Source: Treponema sp. (GTDB taxonomy: Bacteria; Spirochaetota; Spirochaetia; Treponematales; Breznakiellaceae). From it: a stretch of DNA of 7,150 nucleotides. Of the stretch, positions 1 through 6,492 are shown in pieces. The DNA lies in contig JAIRNB010000229.1 in NCBI GenBank assembly GCA_031258265.1, forward strand, positions 1 through 7,150, written 5' to 3'. The notes under the pieces are model-generated. The model ran no database searches, had not been told where the DNA came from, and saw nothing but the letters and a program-made list of their open reading frames with translations. The position numbers and the translations under genes are program-made. How positions within the stretch are numbered: position 1 is the first letter of the stretch; every line of letters starts with the position of its first letter.

Positions 1-218
1 GCTGTATATTGGGTGGTGCGGCACGGCCTAGTGCCGCCGTATGCCCCCAATTTGGACTAATGCAGCCAAGCTTTAGCTTGGCTAGTGCGCGTAGCGTCAA
101 AAACAGCCGCATATAAGCGGCTATGCCTCCGGCTTTTGAAAGTCCCGTGCCCCCCCTTAACACACCAACAGGCTGAAAAAGATGAATACCGGCGCCCCGA
201 TGATTATTCGGGTAACGC
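1..218. repeat. Gene-free leader region with three short hairpins
   Basis: No convincing coding frame is seen here. Three inverted repeats lie close together. GCGGCAC (18-24) pairs with GTGCCGC (31-37) across a 6-base loop. AGCCAAGC (64-71) pairs with GCTTGGCT (76-83) across a TTTA loop. AGCCGC (105-110) pairs with GCGGCT (117-122) across ATATAA. None is followed by a run of T, so they are not standard terminators. The first and third are followed by related words, TATGCCCCC (40-48) and TATGCCTCC (122-130). A word of the form CTAGTGC recurs at 28, 57 (as CTAATGC) and 82. The stretch may be a degenerate intergenic repeat or the structured 3' end of an upstream transcript. From about 130 to 218 I see nothing distinctive. 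Confidence 0.4.
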
Positions 219-247
219 TTGACCATATCCCCGCCCCTTGGTATATT
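219..247 (+). promoter_or_regulatory. Sigma-70-type promoter of rex
   Basis: TTGACC at 219-224 serves as the -35 element and TATATT at 242-247 as the -10, with exactly 17 bases between them. Both boxes are one or two bases from consensus. The predicted transcription start, about 7 bases downstream, falls inside the Rex palindrome at 250-267, so a repressor bound there would block initiation. Confidence 0.7.
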
Positions 248-249
248 GA

Positions 250-267
250 CTGTGAAATATTTCACAG
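250..267. promoter_or_regulatory. Rex operator (ROP box), probable autoregulatory site
   Basis: CTGTGAAATATTTCACAG is a perfect 18-bp palindrome. It matches the established Rex operator consensus TTGTGAA-N4-TTCACAA at every fixed position except the outermost pair (C/G instead of T/A). It begins 2 bp after the -10 box and ends 33 bp before the rex start codon. The position indicates that Rex represses its own transcription and that of any genes co-transcribed downstream. The match and placement are seen directly; binding by this Rex is inferred. Confidence 0.85.
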
Positions 268-300
268 AAAAAGGGCGCAGCGCCCGGAAAGGATGGCATT

Positions 301-957
301 GTGGAGCAGATCCCCGCCGTGATAAGGGAACGGCTTCTGCATTTAATGAGGATTTTAGAGGCCGCCGGGGATAAACCTATTACTTCCACCCGGATCGAAG
401 GGCTTACCGGCTGGTCCAGCCACACTATCCGCAAGGATATTTCTTTTTTGGAGGCGGTGGAAGCCGCGGAGGAGGGGTCCGGCGGCCAGGTACGGCATGG
501 TTCTCCCAACGGCTATGTCCCGTCCCTCCTTTTGCCCCTTATCCGCCACGCCCTGGCCCTGGATAAGAAGCGGAAATACTGCGTGGTGGGCCTGGGGCGG
601 CTGGGTTCGGCCTATCTCAACCAGGGTTTTCGTCCTTTGGAGACTCTGCCGCCTGAGGGGGGTTTTGAACTGGCGGCGGGTTTCGACATTAGCGTGAACC
701 GCCTGGAGATTCTCAAGTCCCCGGCCCCCCTCTACCCGGTTTACAAGATGGGAGAGGTGATCGACCGGTTTAGCATCGAGATCGCCCTGCTCTGCGTTCC
801 CTCCGAAGCGGCCCAAGAGACGGCGGAGAAGCTGGCCGCCGCGGGGATTCGGGGGATTCTCAATTTTACCCCCGTGGTTCTCCGGCTGCCGCCGGCGGTG
901 GCGGTCCGGGATGTCTGTCTGGAGGAGGAACTCCGCGCCCTGGCGGTGCGGATTTGA
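301..957 (+). CDS. rex: Redox-sensing transcriptional repressor Rex
   Basis: This 218-residue protein has the usual length and two-domain layout of Rex, a dimeric repressor that leaves DNA when NADH binds. Residues about 1-80 form the winged helix: the recognition segment SSHTIRKDISFL (39-50) carries the family's RKD-S pattern, and GYVPSLL (71-77) is the wing end. Residues about 91-210 form a Rossmann domain with the dinucleotide loop GLGRLG (97-102) and an acidic residue, D129, at the end of the second strand (AAGFD). The characteristic AGIRGILNFTPV stretch follows, then the C-terminal helix EEELRALAVRI that swaps between subunits. The start is GTG at 301, chosen because AAAGGA at 288-293 sits 7 bases upstream and the winged helix begins at once. 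A Rex-type palindrome overlaps its promoter, so autoregulation is likely. serC begins 71 bp downstream with no intervening terminator. Confidence 0.92.
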   Translation: MEQIPAVIRERLLHLMRILEAAGDKPITSTRIEGLTGWSSHTIRKDISFLEAVEAAEEGSGGQVRHGSPNGYVPSLLLPLIRHALALDKKRKYCVVGLGRLGSAYLNQGFRPLETLPPEGGFELAAGFDISVNRLEILKSPAPLYPVYKMGEVIDRFSIEIALLCVPSEAAQETAEKLAAAGIRGILNFTPVVLRLPPAVAVRDVCLEEELRALAVRI

Positions 958-1028
958 ATAGGGTTTGTTTCCGGGCTTTGAAAACTGCCCCCCTGGAACA
1001 ACAAAAATCGCAGTCTTAGGAGGATTCC

Positions 1029-2135
1029 ATGCGTGTTTACAATTTTTCCCCCGGACCTTCGGCCCTGCCCCTGCCGGTTTTAGAGCGGGCGGCCAGGGAA
1101 ATGACCGATGCCAATGGCTCCGGCCAGTCGGTTATGGAGATGAGCCACCGGTCCAGGGATTTTAAGCCCATCATCGAAAGGACAGAAGCCCTGCTCAGGG
1201 AACTCATGGACATCCCCTCCGGCTACAGGGTGCTTTTCCTCCAGGGCGGGGCTTCCCTTCAATTTTCCATGATTCCCCTTAACCTGGCGGCGGGGCTGAC
1301 ACCGGGGGAACCCAAGGGGAAGGCGGCCTATATTGAAACGGGGATCTGGGCGAAGAAGGCCGCCGGCGAGGCCGCCAAATATGTGGAACCGGTGATCCGG
1401 GCCAGTTCAAAAGACAGGGGTTACACCTATATCCCCGCCGCCCCCGCCCCGGAGGACTCAGATGCTTATTACCACATCACCTTAAACAATACGATTGTGG
1501 GAACCAAATGGGCGGCTATCCCGGAAACCGGCGCCGTGCCCCTGGCCGCCGATATTTCAAGCTGTATCCTTTCGGAGCCCCTGGAGGTGTCCAAATTCGG
1601 CCTCCTCTATGCCGGGGCCCAGAAGAACCTGGGGCCCGCGGGGACTACGGTGGTTATCATCCGGGAAGACCTTATCGGCCATGCCGCCTCCTGGACTCCG
1701 GCCCTGCTCCGCTACGACATCCACGCGGAGGAGGGTTCCATGTACAATACCCCCCCCTGTTACGGGATCTATATCATCGGCCTGGTCCTGGAATGGCTCA
1801 AAGACCTGGGCGGGGTCAGGGCAATCGCCGCCCTTAACCGGGAAAAGGCGGAGTTTTTCTATGGTTACCTGGAGAATTCCGGCCATTTCTACTCCCCGGT
1901 GGAAAAATCTTCCCGCAGTATCATGAATATCCCCTTTGTACCCAGGGAAACCGGGGCGGACAGGCGGAAGGAAATTGAAACCCGCTTTGTAAAGGAAGCC
2001 GCCGCCGCCGGGCTGCTGAACCTGGCGGGACACCGGCTGGTGGGGGGGATGAGGGCCAGCATTTACAATGCCATGCCCATAGAGGGGTTAAAAGCCCTAG
2101 TCAAATTTATGGGAGAATTCGAAAAATCTCTGTAA
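1029..2135 (+). CDS. serC: Phosphoserine aminotransferase
   Basis: SerC is a cytosolic PLP enzyme (class V aminotransferase, fold type I). It converts 3-phosphohydroxypyruvate plus glutamate to O-phosphoserine, step two of serine synthesis, and commonly also acts in pyridoxal phosphate synthesis. At 368 residues it is full length. The N-terminus YNFSPGPSALP is typical. The active-site lysine is K199 in AGAQKNLGPAG. Other expected residues are visible: HRSRDF (40-45) for substrate phosphate, W107 in GIWAKK stacking on PLP, T155 in NNT, D175 in ADISS against the pyridine nitrogen, and N240-T241 in NTPP, donated by the partner subunit. AGGAGG at 1018-1023 lies 5 bases before the ATG. serA starts 58 bp after the stop, giving the enzymes of two consecutive steps side by side. 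Probably transcribed from the Rex-controlled promoter upstream. Confidence 0.96.
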   Translation: MRVYNFSPGPSALPLPVLERAAREMTDANGSGQSVMEMSHRSRDFKPIIERTEALLRELMDIPSGYRVLFLQGGASLQFSMIPLNLAAGLTPGEPKGKAAYIETGIWAKKAAGEAAKYVEPVIRASSKDRGYTYIPAAPAPEDSDAYYHITLNNTIVGTKWAAIPETGAVPLAADISSCILSEPLEVSKFGLLYAGAQKNLGPAGTTVVIIREDLIGHAASWTPALLRYDIHAEEGSMYNTPPCYGIYIIGLVLEWLKDLGGVRAIAALNREKAEFFYGYLENSGHFYSPVEKSSRSIMNIPFVPRETGADRRKEIETRFVKEAAAAGLLNLAGHRLVGGMRASIYNAMPIEGLKALVKFMGEFEKSL

Positions 2136-2181
2136 GAGCGGCAACAAAAGCCATTTGTGTGGAAAATCAATCCATTATGCT

Positions 2182-2186
2182 AGGAG
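2182..2186 (+). promoter_or_regulatory. Ribosome binding site that fixes the serA start
   Basis: AGGAG at 2182-2186 is 7 bases before the ATG at 2194. The same frame is open further upstream to a TTG at 2155, but that codon has no ribosome binding site and the 13 extra residues do not resemble the SerA N-terminus. The ATG at 2194 is therefore preferred. Confidence 0.75.
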
Positions 2187-2193
2187 TATACTG

Positions 2194-3378
2194 ATGTTCA
2201 GGATACAGACATTCAACAAAATATCGCCCCTGGGTCTGGACCTCTTTCCCAGGGACAAATACGAGGTCGCCAGCGAGATACTCCACCCCGACGCCATCTT
2301 GGTACGGAGCGCGGACCTTCACGACACGCCTATCCCCGATTCGGTAAAGGCCGTTGCCCGGGCGGGGGCGGGCTACAATAACATCCCCGTGGGCCCCTGC
2401 AGCGACAGGGGGATAGTGGTGTTTAATACCCCCGGGGGGAACGCCAACGCGGTAAAAGAGCTGGTTTTGGCGGCCCTGCTTCTTTCCTCCCGGAATATTC
2501 TGGGGGGCGTTGTCTGGGGGGCCGGCATCGCGGGCCGGGCCGATGAAGTGCCGGAACTGGTGGAAAAGGAAAAATCCAGGTTTGAAGGGCCGGAACTGCG
2601 GGGTAAGACCCTGGGGGTCGTGGGGCTTGGGGCTATCGGGGCCATGGTAGCCAATGACGCGGTGAATCTGGGCATGGAGGTTATCGGCCATGATCCCTAC
2701 ATCTCCGTTGACGCCGCATGGAGTCTTTCCGGCCAGGTTGTCCGGGCGGATACCCTGGAGGGCCTTTTGGCAAAGTCCGATTATGTTACCCTCCACATCC
2801 CCCTGACCGACAGCAACAAGGGGCTTCTTAACGCGGAAAAATTCCGGTTCATGAAAAAAGGCGCCCGGATCATCAACCTGGCCAGGGGGGGGCTGGTAAA
2901 CGAGGCGGATATTATCGCCGCCCTTAACTCCCGGCATATCGCCTGCTATGTTACGGATTTCCCCTCGGCGGAACTTTTGGGCTGCCCCCGGGCGATCTGT
3001 ATTCCCCACCTGGGGGCCAGCACCCCGGAGGCGGAAGACAACTGCGCCATCATGGCGGTACGGCAGCTTATGGATTTTCTTGAGTCCGGGGCTATCAGAA
3101 ATTCGGTAAATTTCCCCCGCTGCCGCCTGGACCAGCGGGCCCCGTACCGGCTTTTGGTAGCAAACCGGAACATCCCCAACATGGTGGGACAGATTACCAC
3201 CATGCTGGCGGGGCAGAATATCAATATTACGGACCTGATAAACCATCACCGGGACGATTACGCCTATAACATCATCGACACGGAACAGCGGATTCCCGAT
3301 TCCCTCCTGGACCAGCTTAAAAATGTGGAAGGGGTTATCAGGGTCCGAACCATAGTTCATGGAGTACAGAGTGTCTGA
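2194..3378 (+). CDS. serA: D-3-phosphoglycerate dehydrogenase with ACT domain
   Basis: SerA oxidises 3-phosphoglycerate to 3-phosphohydroxypyruvate with NAD+, the first committed step of serine synthesis. From the ATG at 2194 it has 394 residues, the compact form with one ACT domain and no intervening domain. The order is an N-terminal substrate domain, an NAD-binding Rossmann domain with GLGAIG (144-149) and D167 (NAD rather than NADP preference), a return to the substrate domain, and an ACT domain at about 318-388. The catalytic arginine is R231 in NLARGGLVNEADI and the catalytic histidine is H272 in IPHLGAST. The segment normally carrying the catalytic glutamate reads TDFPSAELLG here, where E260 is a candidate. 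In the ACT domain N325 and N344 occupy serine-contacting positions, but the histidine found in the E. coli enzyme appears to be asparagine (N323), so feedback inhibition by serine is uncertain. It follows serC by 58 bp. Confidence 0.95.
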   Translation: MFRIQTFNKISPLGLDLFPRDKYEVASEILHPDAILVRSADLHDTPIPDSVKAVARAGAGYNNIPVGPCSDRGIVVFNTPGGNANAVKELVLAALLLSSRNILGGVVWGAGIAGRADEVPELVEKEKSRFEGPELRGKTLGVVGLGAIGAMVANDAVNLGMEVIGHDPYISVDAAWSLSGQVVRADTLEGLLAKSDYVTLHIPLTDSNKGLLNAEKFRFMKKGARIINLARGGLVNEADIIAALNSRHIACYVTDFPSAELLGCPRAICIPHLGASTPEAEDNCAIMAVRQLMDFLESGAIRNSVNFPRCRLDQRAPYRLLVANRNIPNMVGQITTMLAGQNINITDLINHHRDDYAYNIIDTEQRIPDSLLDQLKNVEGVIRVRTIVHGVQSV

Positions 3379-3541
3379 AGTTAGTAATTCCCATTTCACC
3401 GGCGATCTTTTTTTACAGCTAAACCGTCCGGTTTTGCAGGGAAGACCCCTCCCCGGGGCTGCCTTTCCGGCGCACCGGCCCCCCCTTCACCGGGAATCAT
3501 CATCCCGGCCCTCCTTACGGTCCCCCCGCCGCCGGGAGGAT

Positions 3542-4369
3542 ATGCTGGGAATTCAGCCGCTGTTCCTCCTTCCTTTTTTCCTTGCCGTCCTGACGGCCAT
3601 AAATATTGGGGCTTTCACGGCTTCCCGTTTTCTGCTTGTCCCCCGGTCAGAAACTGTCCCCGGAGTATCCGAAATTCCCGAAAGCCCTGTCCCGGAGGAG
3701 ATCCCCGTCCCCTTTGAGGGGCTTTCCTCCGCCCTTTTCAAAGAACCGGAAATTCAAAACGATTTTGTCATGGATTCCTACCGGGACCCCGAAACCAGGG
3801 AATGGGTAATCGGCTTTTTTGAAAAGATCTGCGGTTCCCCCAAGGTAGCCCAGGCGATCCTGGAGGGGGCGGAACGGTACTCTATTTCCCCCAGCCTGGC
3901 TTTTGCCCTAAGCTGGGAGGAAAGCCGCTTTGATTCCCGGGCGGTGAACAGAAAGAACCGGGACGCCAGCATAGACCGGGGGCTGTTCCAGTTGAACAAC
4001 AGGTCCTTTCCCAAGCTGGGGGACGCGGAGTTCTTCGATCCCTGGCAGAATGCGTTTTACGGCATGGCCCACCTGCGGGTCTGCCTTGATATAGGGGGTT
4101 CGGAAATCGCCGCCCTGGCCATGTACAACGCCGGAACCGGCCGGGTCCGTTCCGGCGGAACCCCCCGCCAAACCCTGGACTACACCGCTAGAATCCTCTC
4201 TTCCCGCCGTAAAATAGACAAGGCGTTTCTGGAAGAATGGACCCGCCACCGCCCGCAAAGCGGGGGGCGCTCCGCGGGGCCGGTAAAAATTACCGAAGAC
4301 CCAAAATCCCCTGCCCCGGAGACAAAGGCTCCCCCGCCGATCCTCTTTTTGCCCCTTCCCCTCCACTAA
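3542..4369 (+). CDS. Membrane-anchored lytic transglycosylase (SLT domain)
   Basis: This family cleaves the MurNAc-GlcNAc bond of peptidoglycan, leaving a 1,6-anhydro end, and acts in the periplasm. From the ATG at 3542 the protein has 275 residues. Residues about 5-30 are a hydrophobic segment (LFLLPFFLAVLTAINIG) acting as a signal anchor; there is no lipobox cysteine. A Pro/Glu-rich linker follows (about 35-60), then the SLT fold at about 95-235. The catalytic glutamate is E127 in SWEESRFD. Supporting motifs are DRGLFQLNNRSF (the GLMQ motif), FDPWQNAFYGMAHL and ALAMYNAGTGRV. The tail is Pro-rich. The frame is open back to an ATG at 3359, overlapping serA by 20 bases. The extra 61 residues are Pro/Arg/Ser-rich, would put charge before the anchor, and have no ribosome binding site. 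GGGAGGA at 3534-3540 supports 3542, though the spacing is short. It may be co-transcribed with serA, with no functional link evident. Confidence 0.82.
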   Translation: MLGIQPLFLLPFFLAVLTAINIGAFTASRFLLVPRSETVPGVSEIPESPVPEEIPVPFEGLSSALFKEPEIQNDFVMDSYRDPETREWVIGFFEKICGSPKVAQAILEGAERYSISPSLAFALSWEESRFDSRAVNRKNRDASIDRGLFQLNNRSFPKLGDAEFFDPWQNAFYGMAHLRVCLDIGGSEIAALAMYNAGTGRVRSGGTPRQTLDYTARILSSRRKIDKAFLEEWTRHRPQSGGRSAGPVKITEDPKSPAPETKAPPPILFLPLPLH

Positions 4370-4454
4370 GGGCCTTTCGCGCAGTATCAGTCACCTGTCC
4401 GCGCTTTCCGGCCCGGCCGGGGGCGCACCGTTCAATCTGGGGGCATGGCGCTGC

Positions 4455-4484
4455 TATACGCAAGCCGCAAAGCGGCGCCGTATA
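4455..4484. terminator. Hairpin in the convergent gap, possible bidirectional terminator
   Basis: TATACG (4455-4460) pairs with CGTATA (4479-4484). Inside it GCCGC (4464-4468) pairs with GCGGC (4472-4476) around an AAA loop, separated by a small CAA/GC internal loop. It lies 85 bp past the transglycosylase stop and 10 bp past the GH5 stop on the other strand, where transcription from both sides should end. Neither side has a U-run, so rho-independent termination is not assured. A second CGTATA at 4488-4493 could pair as an alternative. Confidence 0.35.
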
Positions 4485-4494
4485 ATCCGTATAC

Positions 4495-6429
4495 TCAACT
4501 TCCTTGCTGCCGCACCCCGGCCCGCCGCAGTTCCAGCTTCACTTCCCCGTCATAATCGCCGTGGTAGATCAGAAGCCGGGAGGGGGCATACTCAATTTGG
4601 AGGGAATTTCCCCCCGCTTCACAGCGGTATTCCGGTTTTTCCCCCAAACATTCGGCGGGGGCGAATATCTCCGTGGGGGCCTTTAGCGCCGCCTCCGCCC
4701 GGTAGCGAAAGCGGAAACTGCCCTTTTTGCGGTCCCAGCGGCAGCCCAGGGGAATCCCCGCCGTCGCCATGGGGTAAGGCCGCAGCCAGCCGGCTAAGGC
4801 CCGGCCCAGAGCTTCGCCACCGGGACCCCGGCTTACGATTGAATTGTCCTCCCCGTTCCAGCCGTCCCCCCATTCCTTGCTGTGACCGGCGCTGTAGTTC
4901 CAGATAGTGGAGTGGAGGCCCGCCTCGTCAATAGCGTCATAGTAGAAGCTCAGGGCCTCTTCCTGGGCGGAATAATCGCCGGTTTTATAGGCCCTTCCCC
5001 CGTTCATATCGAAGGGTATACCAAATTCCCCCAGCAGGCAGGGCATATCCCCCATCCGTTCCCCGGTCCACGCCAGGGCCCTGCCCAGGGAATCCCGGTA
5101 ATAGGCGGCCATCCCCCTTCTGCCCAAAACCGGGCGGCCGTCGGGGCGAAAGCCAAACCATGGCCGGAAACTCCGGGTATAGAGGCTGAAACCGTCGTAC
5201 CAATGGAAGGCGTTCACCGTATTAGGAGGGTCCTCCCCGCCCCAGGCGGGATGCCCCCCATTGGCGGGCCCTTCGATAAAGAAAACAGTCCCCTCCCTTG
5301 CCCCCTTCATCGACTCGATAAATTTGAGCATAAAGGGTTTAAGAAAATCGTCTTCAAAACGGGGGGGCCTTCCCCGGTACAGGGCAAAGTGGTCCTTCCG
5401 CAGCAAACGGCCCTCTCCCCCCCGCTCTTCCCAAAGCCCGGCCCGCATCCAGGGGCAGCTAAAACCCGGCCGGAACAGGGACAGGCCCTGGGGATTCAGG
5501 GTCTCCCGCCGGATCACCCGCCGGCCCAGGGGAGTAATGCCGTACACCGGGACCTCTACCCTGTGGCCGGAGGCGGCCAGCATGGCTTGAAAGGGACTGG
5601 GGGCCGGCCCCAGGGGAATCAGCGGCTTCTCCGGGGAGGCCAGGTCCCGGTGGCCCACAAAGCCCGCGTTGGGTTCGTTCATCGTCCCCCAGCCCGCTAT
5701 GGCGGCGCAGTTTTTAAGCCGCCGGTAGGCATGCCGCATGGCGGCAATGTAATGCCCCTGGAGCCAGTCCTGGACAGATTCTCCCCCCACCCGCAGATCC
5801 GGGGCATAGTAATTCCCGGCGAAGAACAGGCTGAACATGGTAGCGCCGGCATAGCGGTTATAGTTGGCGGGCCAGGACATGGGGGGGCAGGGACGGCCGC
5901 CGTGGTACTCCCCATAACGCTGCCAGGTAAAGGCCGCCCCCGTGGCGTCCATCAGTTCCGGCCGCATACCCAGGCCCTCCAGAGTCCAGGCGGGGGCCCC
6001 GTCTCCTCCGGTAAAGCGGCTCCACACATCCTGGTGGGGATCGATATAGGCGGAAATACCGTGTTTTTCCATGGCGAGAAGGAGTTTTCTTAAATATGCC
6101 AGATAAGATTCGTCGTACTGTCCGGGCCCCTGGTGTTCCAGGGCTTCCCAGGTAACAGGAAGCCGGACAAAGATAAAACCCCAGCGGACAAGCTGGGCCA
6201 GCCGCTCATCCGCCTCCTCCAGGGGAAAGGGCCGGCCCGCAAAAGACGCTTCCGAAGGATTGTCCAGGGACCGGGCCAGAAGCCCCCAGGGAACCTGGGA
6301 GGAAGCCCGGCCCGGCCCCGAAACCGGCGCCGGGGGAAGCGGAACCTTGGAATCGCCCCCCAGGTTTAGCCCCCGCAGAATAAGAGTCCGCCCCCGCTCA
6401 TCAATTATCCGGTTTTGGCGGATCAGCAT
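4495..6429 (-). CDS. Glycoside hydrolase family 5, steryl-glucosidase / EGCase-related type
   Basis: This 644-residue protein resembles the GH5 group of fungal ergosteryl-beta-glucosidase and endoglycoceramidase-related proteins (GH5_12 type), retaining enzymes that cut glucose from sterol or other lipid-like aglycones. Visible landmarks are RGLNLGGDSKVP (19-30), SFAGRPFPLEEADERL, WGFIFVRLPVTWEALEH (83-99), YIDPHQDVWSRFTGGDGAP (128-146), RYAGATMFSLFFAGNYYAP (192-210), the acid/base E252 in GTMNEPNAG, and the nucleophile E468 in LLGEFGIPFD. A beta-rich C-terminal module at about 551-637 starts PYPMATAGIPL and includes PTEIFAP and LLIYHGDYDG, as in the GH5 C-terminal domain. There is no signal peptide or membrane segment, so it should be cytosolic and act on imported substrate. 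The ATG at 6429 has a purine-rich binding site (TCCCCCT on the plus strand, 6433-6439). It lies 63 bp after the PTS IIA gene, probably in one operon. Substrate is inferred from family resemblance. Confidence 0.85.
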   Translation of the reverse strand: MLIRQNRIIDERGRTLILRGLNLGGDSKVPLPPAPVSGPGRASSQVPWGLLARSLDNPSEASFAGRPFPLEEADERLAQLVRWGFIFVRLPVTWEALEHQGPGQYDESYLAYLRKLLLAMEKHGISAYIDPHQDVWSRFTGGDGAPAWTLEGLGMRPELMDATGAAFTWQRYGEYHGGRPCPPMSWPANYNRYAGATMFSLFFAGNYYAPDLRVGGESVQDWLQGHYIAAMRHAYRRLKNCAAIAGWGTMNEPNAGFVGHRDLASPEKPLIPLGPAPSPFQAMLAASGHRVEVPVYGITPLGRRVIRRETLNPQGLSLFRPGFSCPWMRAGLWEERGGEGRLLRKDHFALYRGRPPRFEDDFLKPFMLKFIESMKGAREGTVFFIEGPANGGHPAWGGEDPPNTVNAFHWYDGFSLYTRSFRPWFGFRPDGRPVLGRRGMAAYYRDSLGRALAWTGERMGDMPCLLGEFGIPFDMNGGRAYKTGDYSAQEEALSFYYDAIDEAGLHSTIWNYSAGHSKEWGDGWNGEDNSIVSRGPGGEALGRALAGWLRPYPMATAGIPLGCRWDRKKGSFRFRYRAEAALKAPTEIFAPAECLGEKPEYRCEAGGNSLQIEYAPSRLLIYHGDYDGEVKLELRRAGVRQQGS

Positions 6430-6492
6430 AGATCCCCCTGCTAAAATTAGAGATACCCCCGGAACCGGCGGGTTAAAAGTTTACACTACGGG

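Noticed and set aside
1..130. CRISPR-like array in the left gap
   Set aside because: The repeated words are only about 7 bases long and imperfect, spacing varies, and no cas genes are present.
2154..2179. Possible internal promoter before serA (TTGTGT and TATGCT)
   Set aside because: Spacing is only about 15 bases and the boxes are weak; not supported well enough to list.
2167..3399. A 410-codon open frame on the minus strand opposite serA
   Set aside because: It mirrors the serA frame and its translation is Pro/Gly/Arg-rich without domain motifs. The plus strand encodes an unmistakable dehydrogenase, so this is a shadow created by high third-position GC.
3376..3434. Possible terminator after serA: a T7 run at 3408-3414 and a small AAACC/GGTTT hairpin at 3421-3434
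   Set aside because: No GC-rich stem precedes the T-run, and the hairpin lies downstream of it with a weak stem and no T-run of its own. It does not meet the rho-independent pattern.
4882..6093. A 403-codon open frame on the plus strand opposite the GH5 gene
   Set aside because: Low-complexity Gly/Pro/His-rich translation with no family motif. The minus strand encodes GH5 with both catalytic glutamates, so this is a shadow frame.
6455..6473. Bulged hairpin between the PTS IIA and GH5 genes
   Set aside because: The stem is short (three pairs, a bulged G, then four pairs) with no T-run on either strand. It is not enough to call a terminator that would split the operon.
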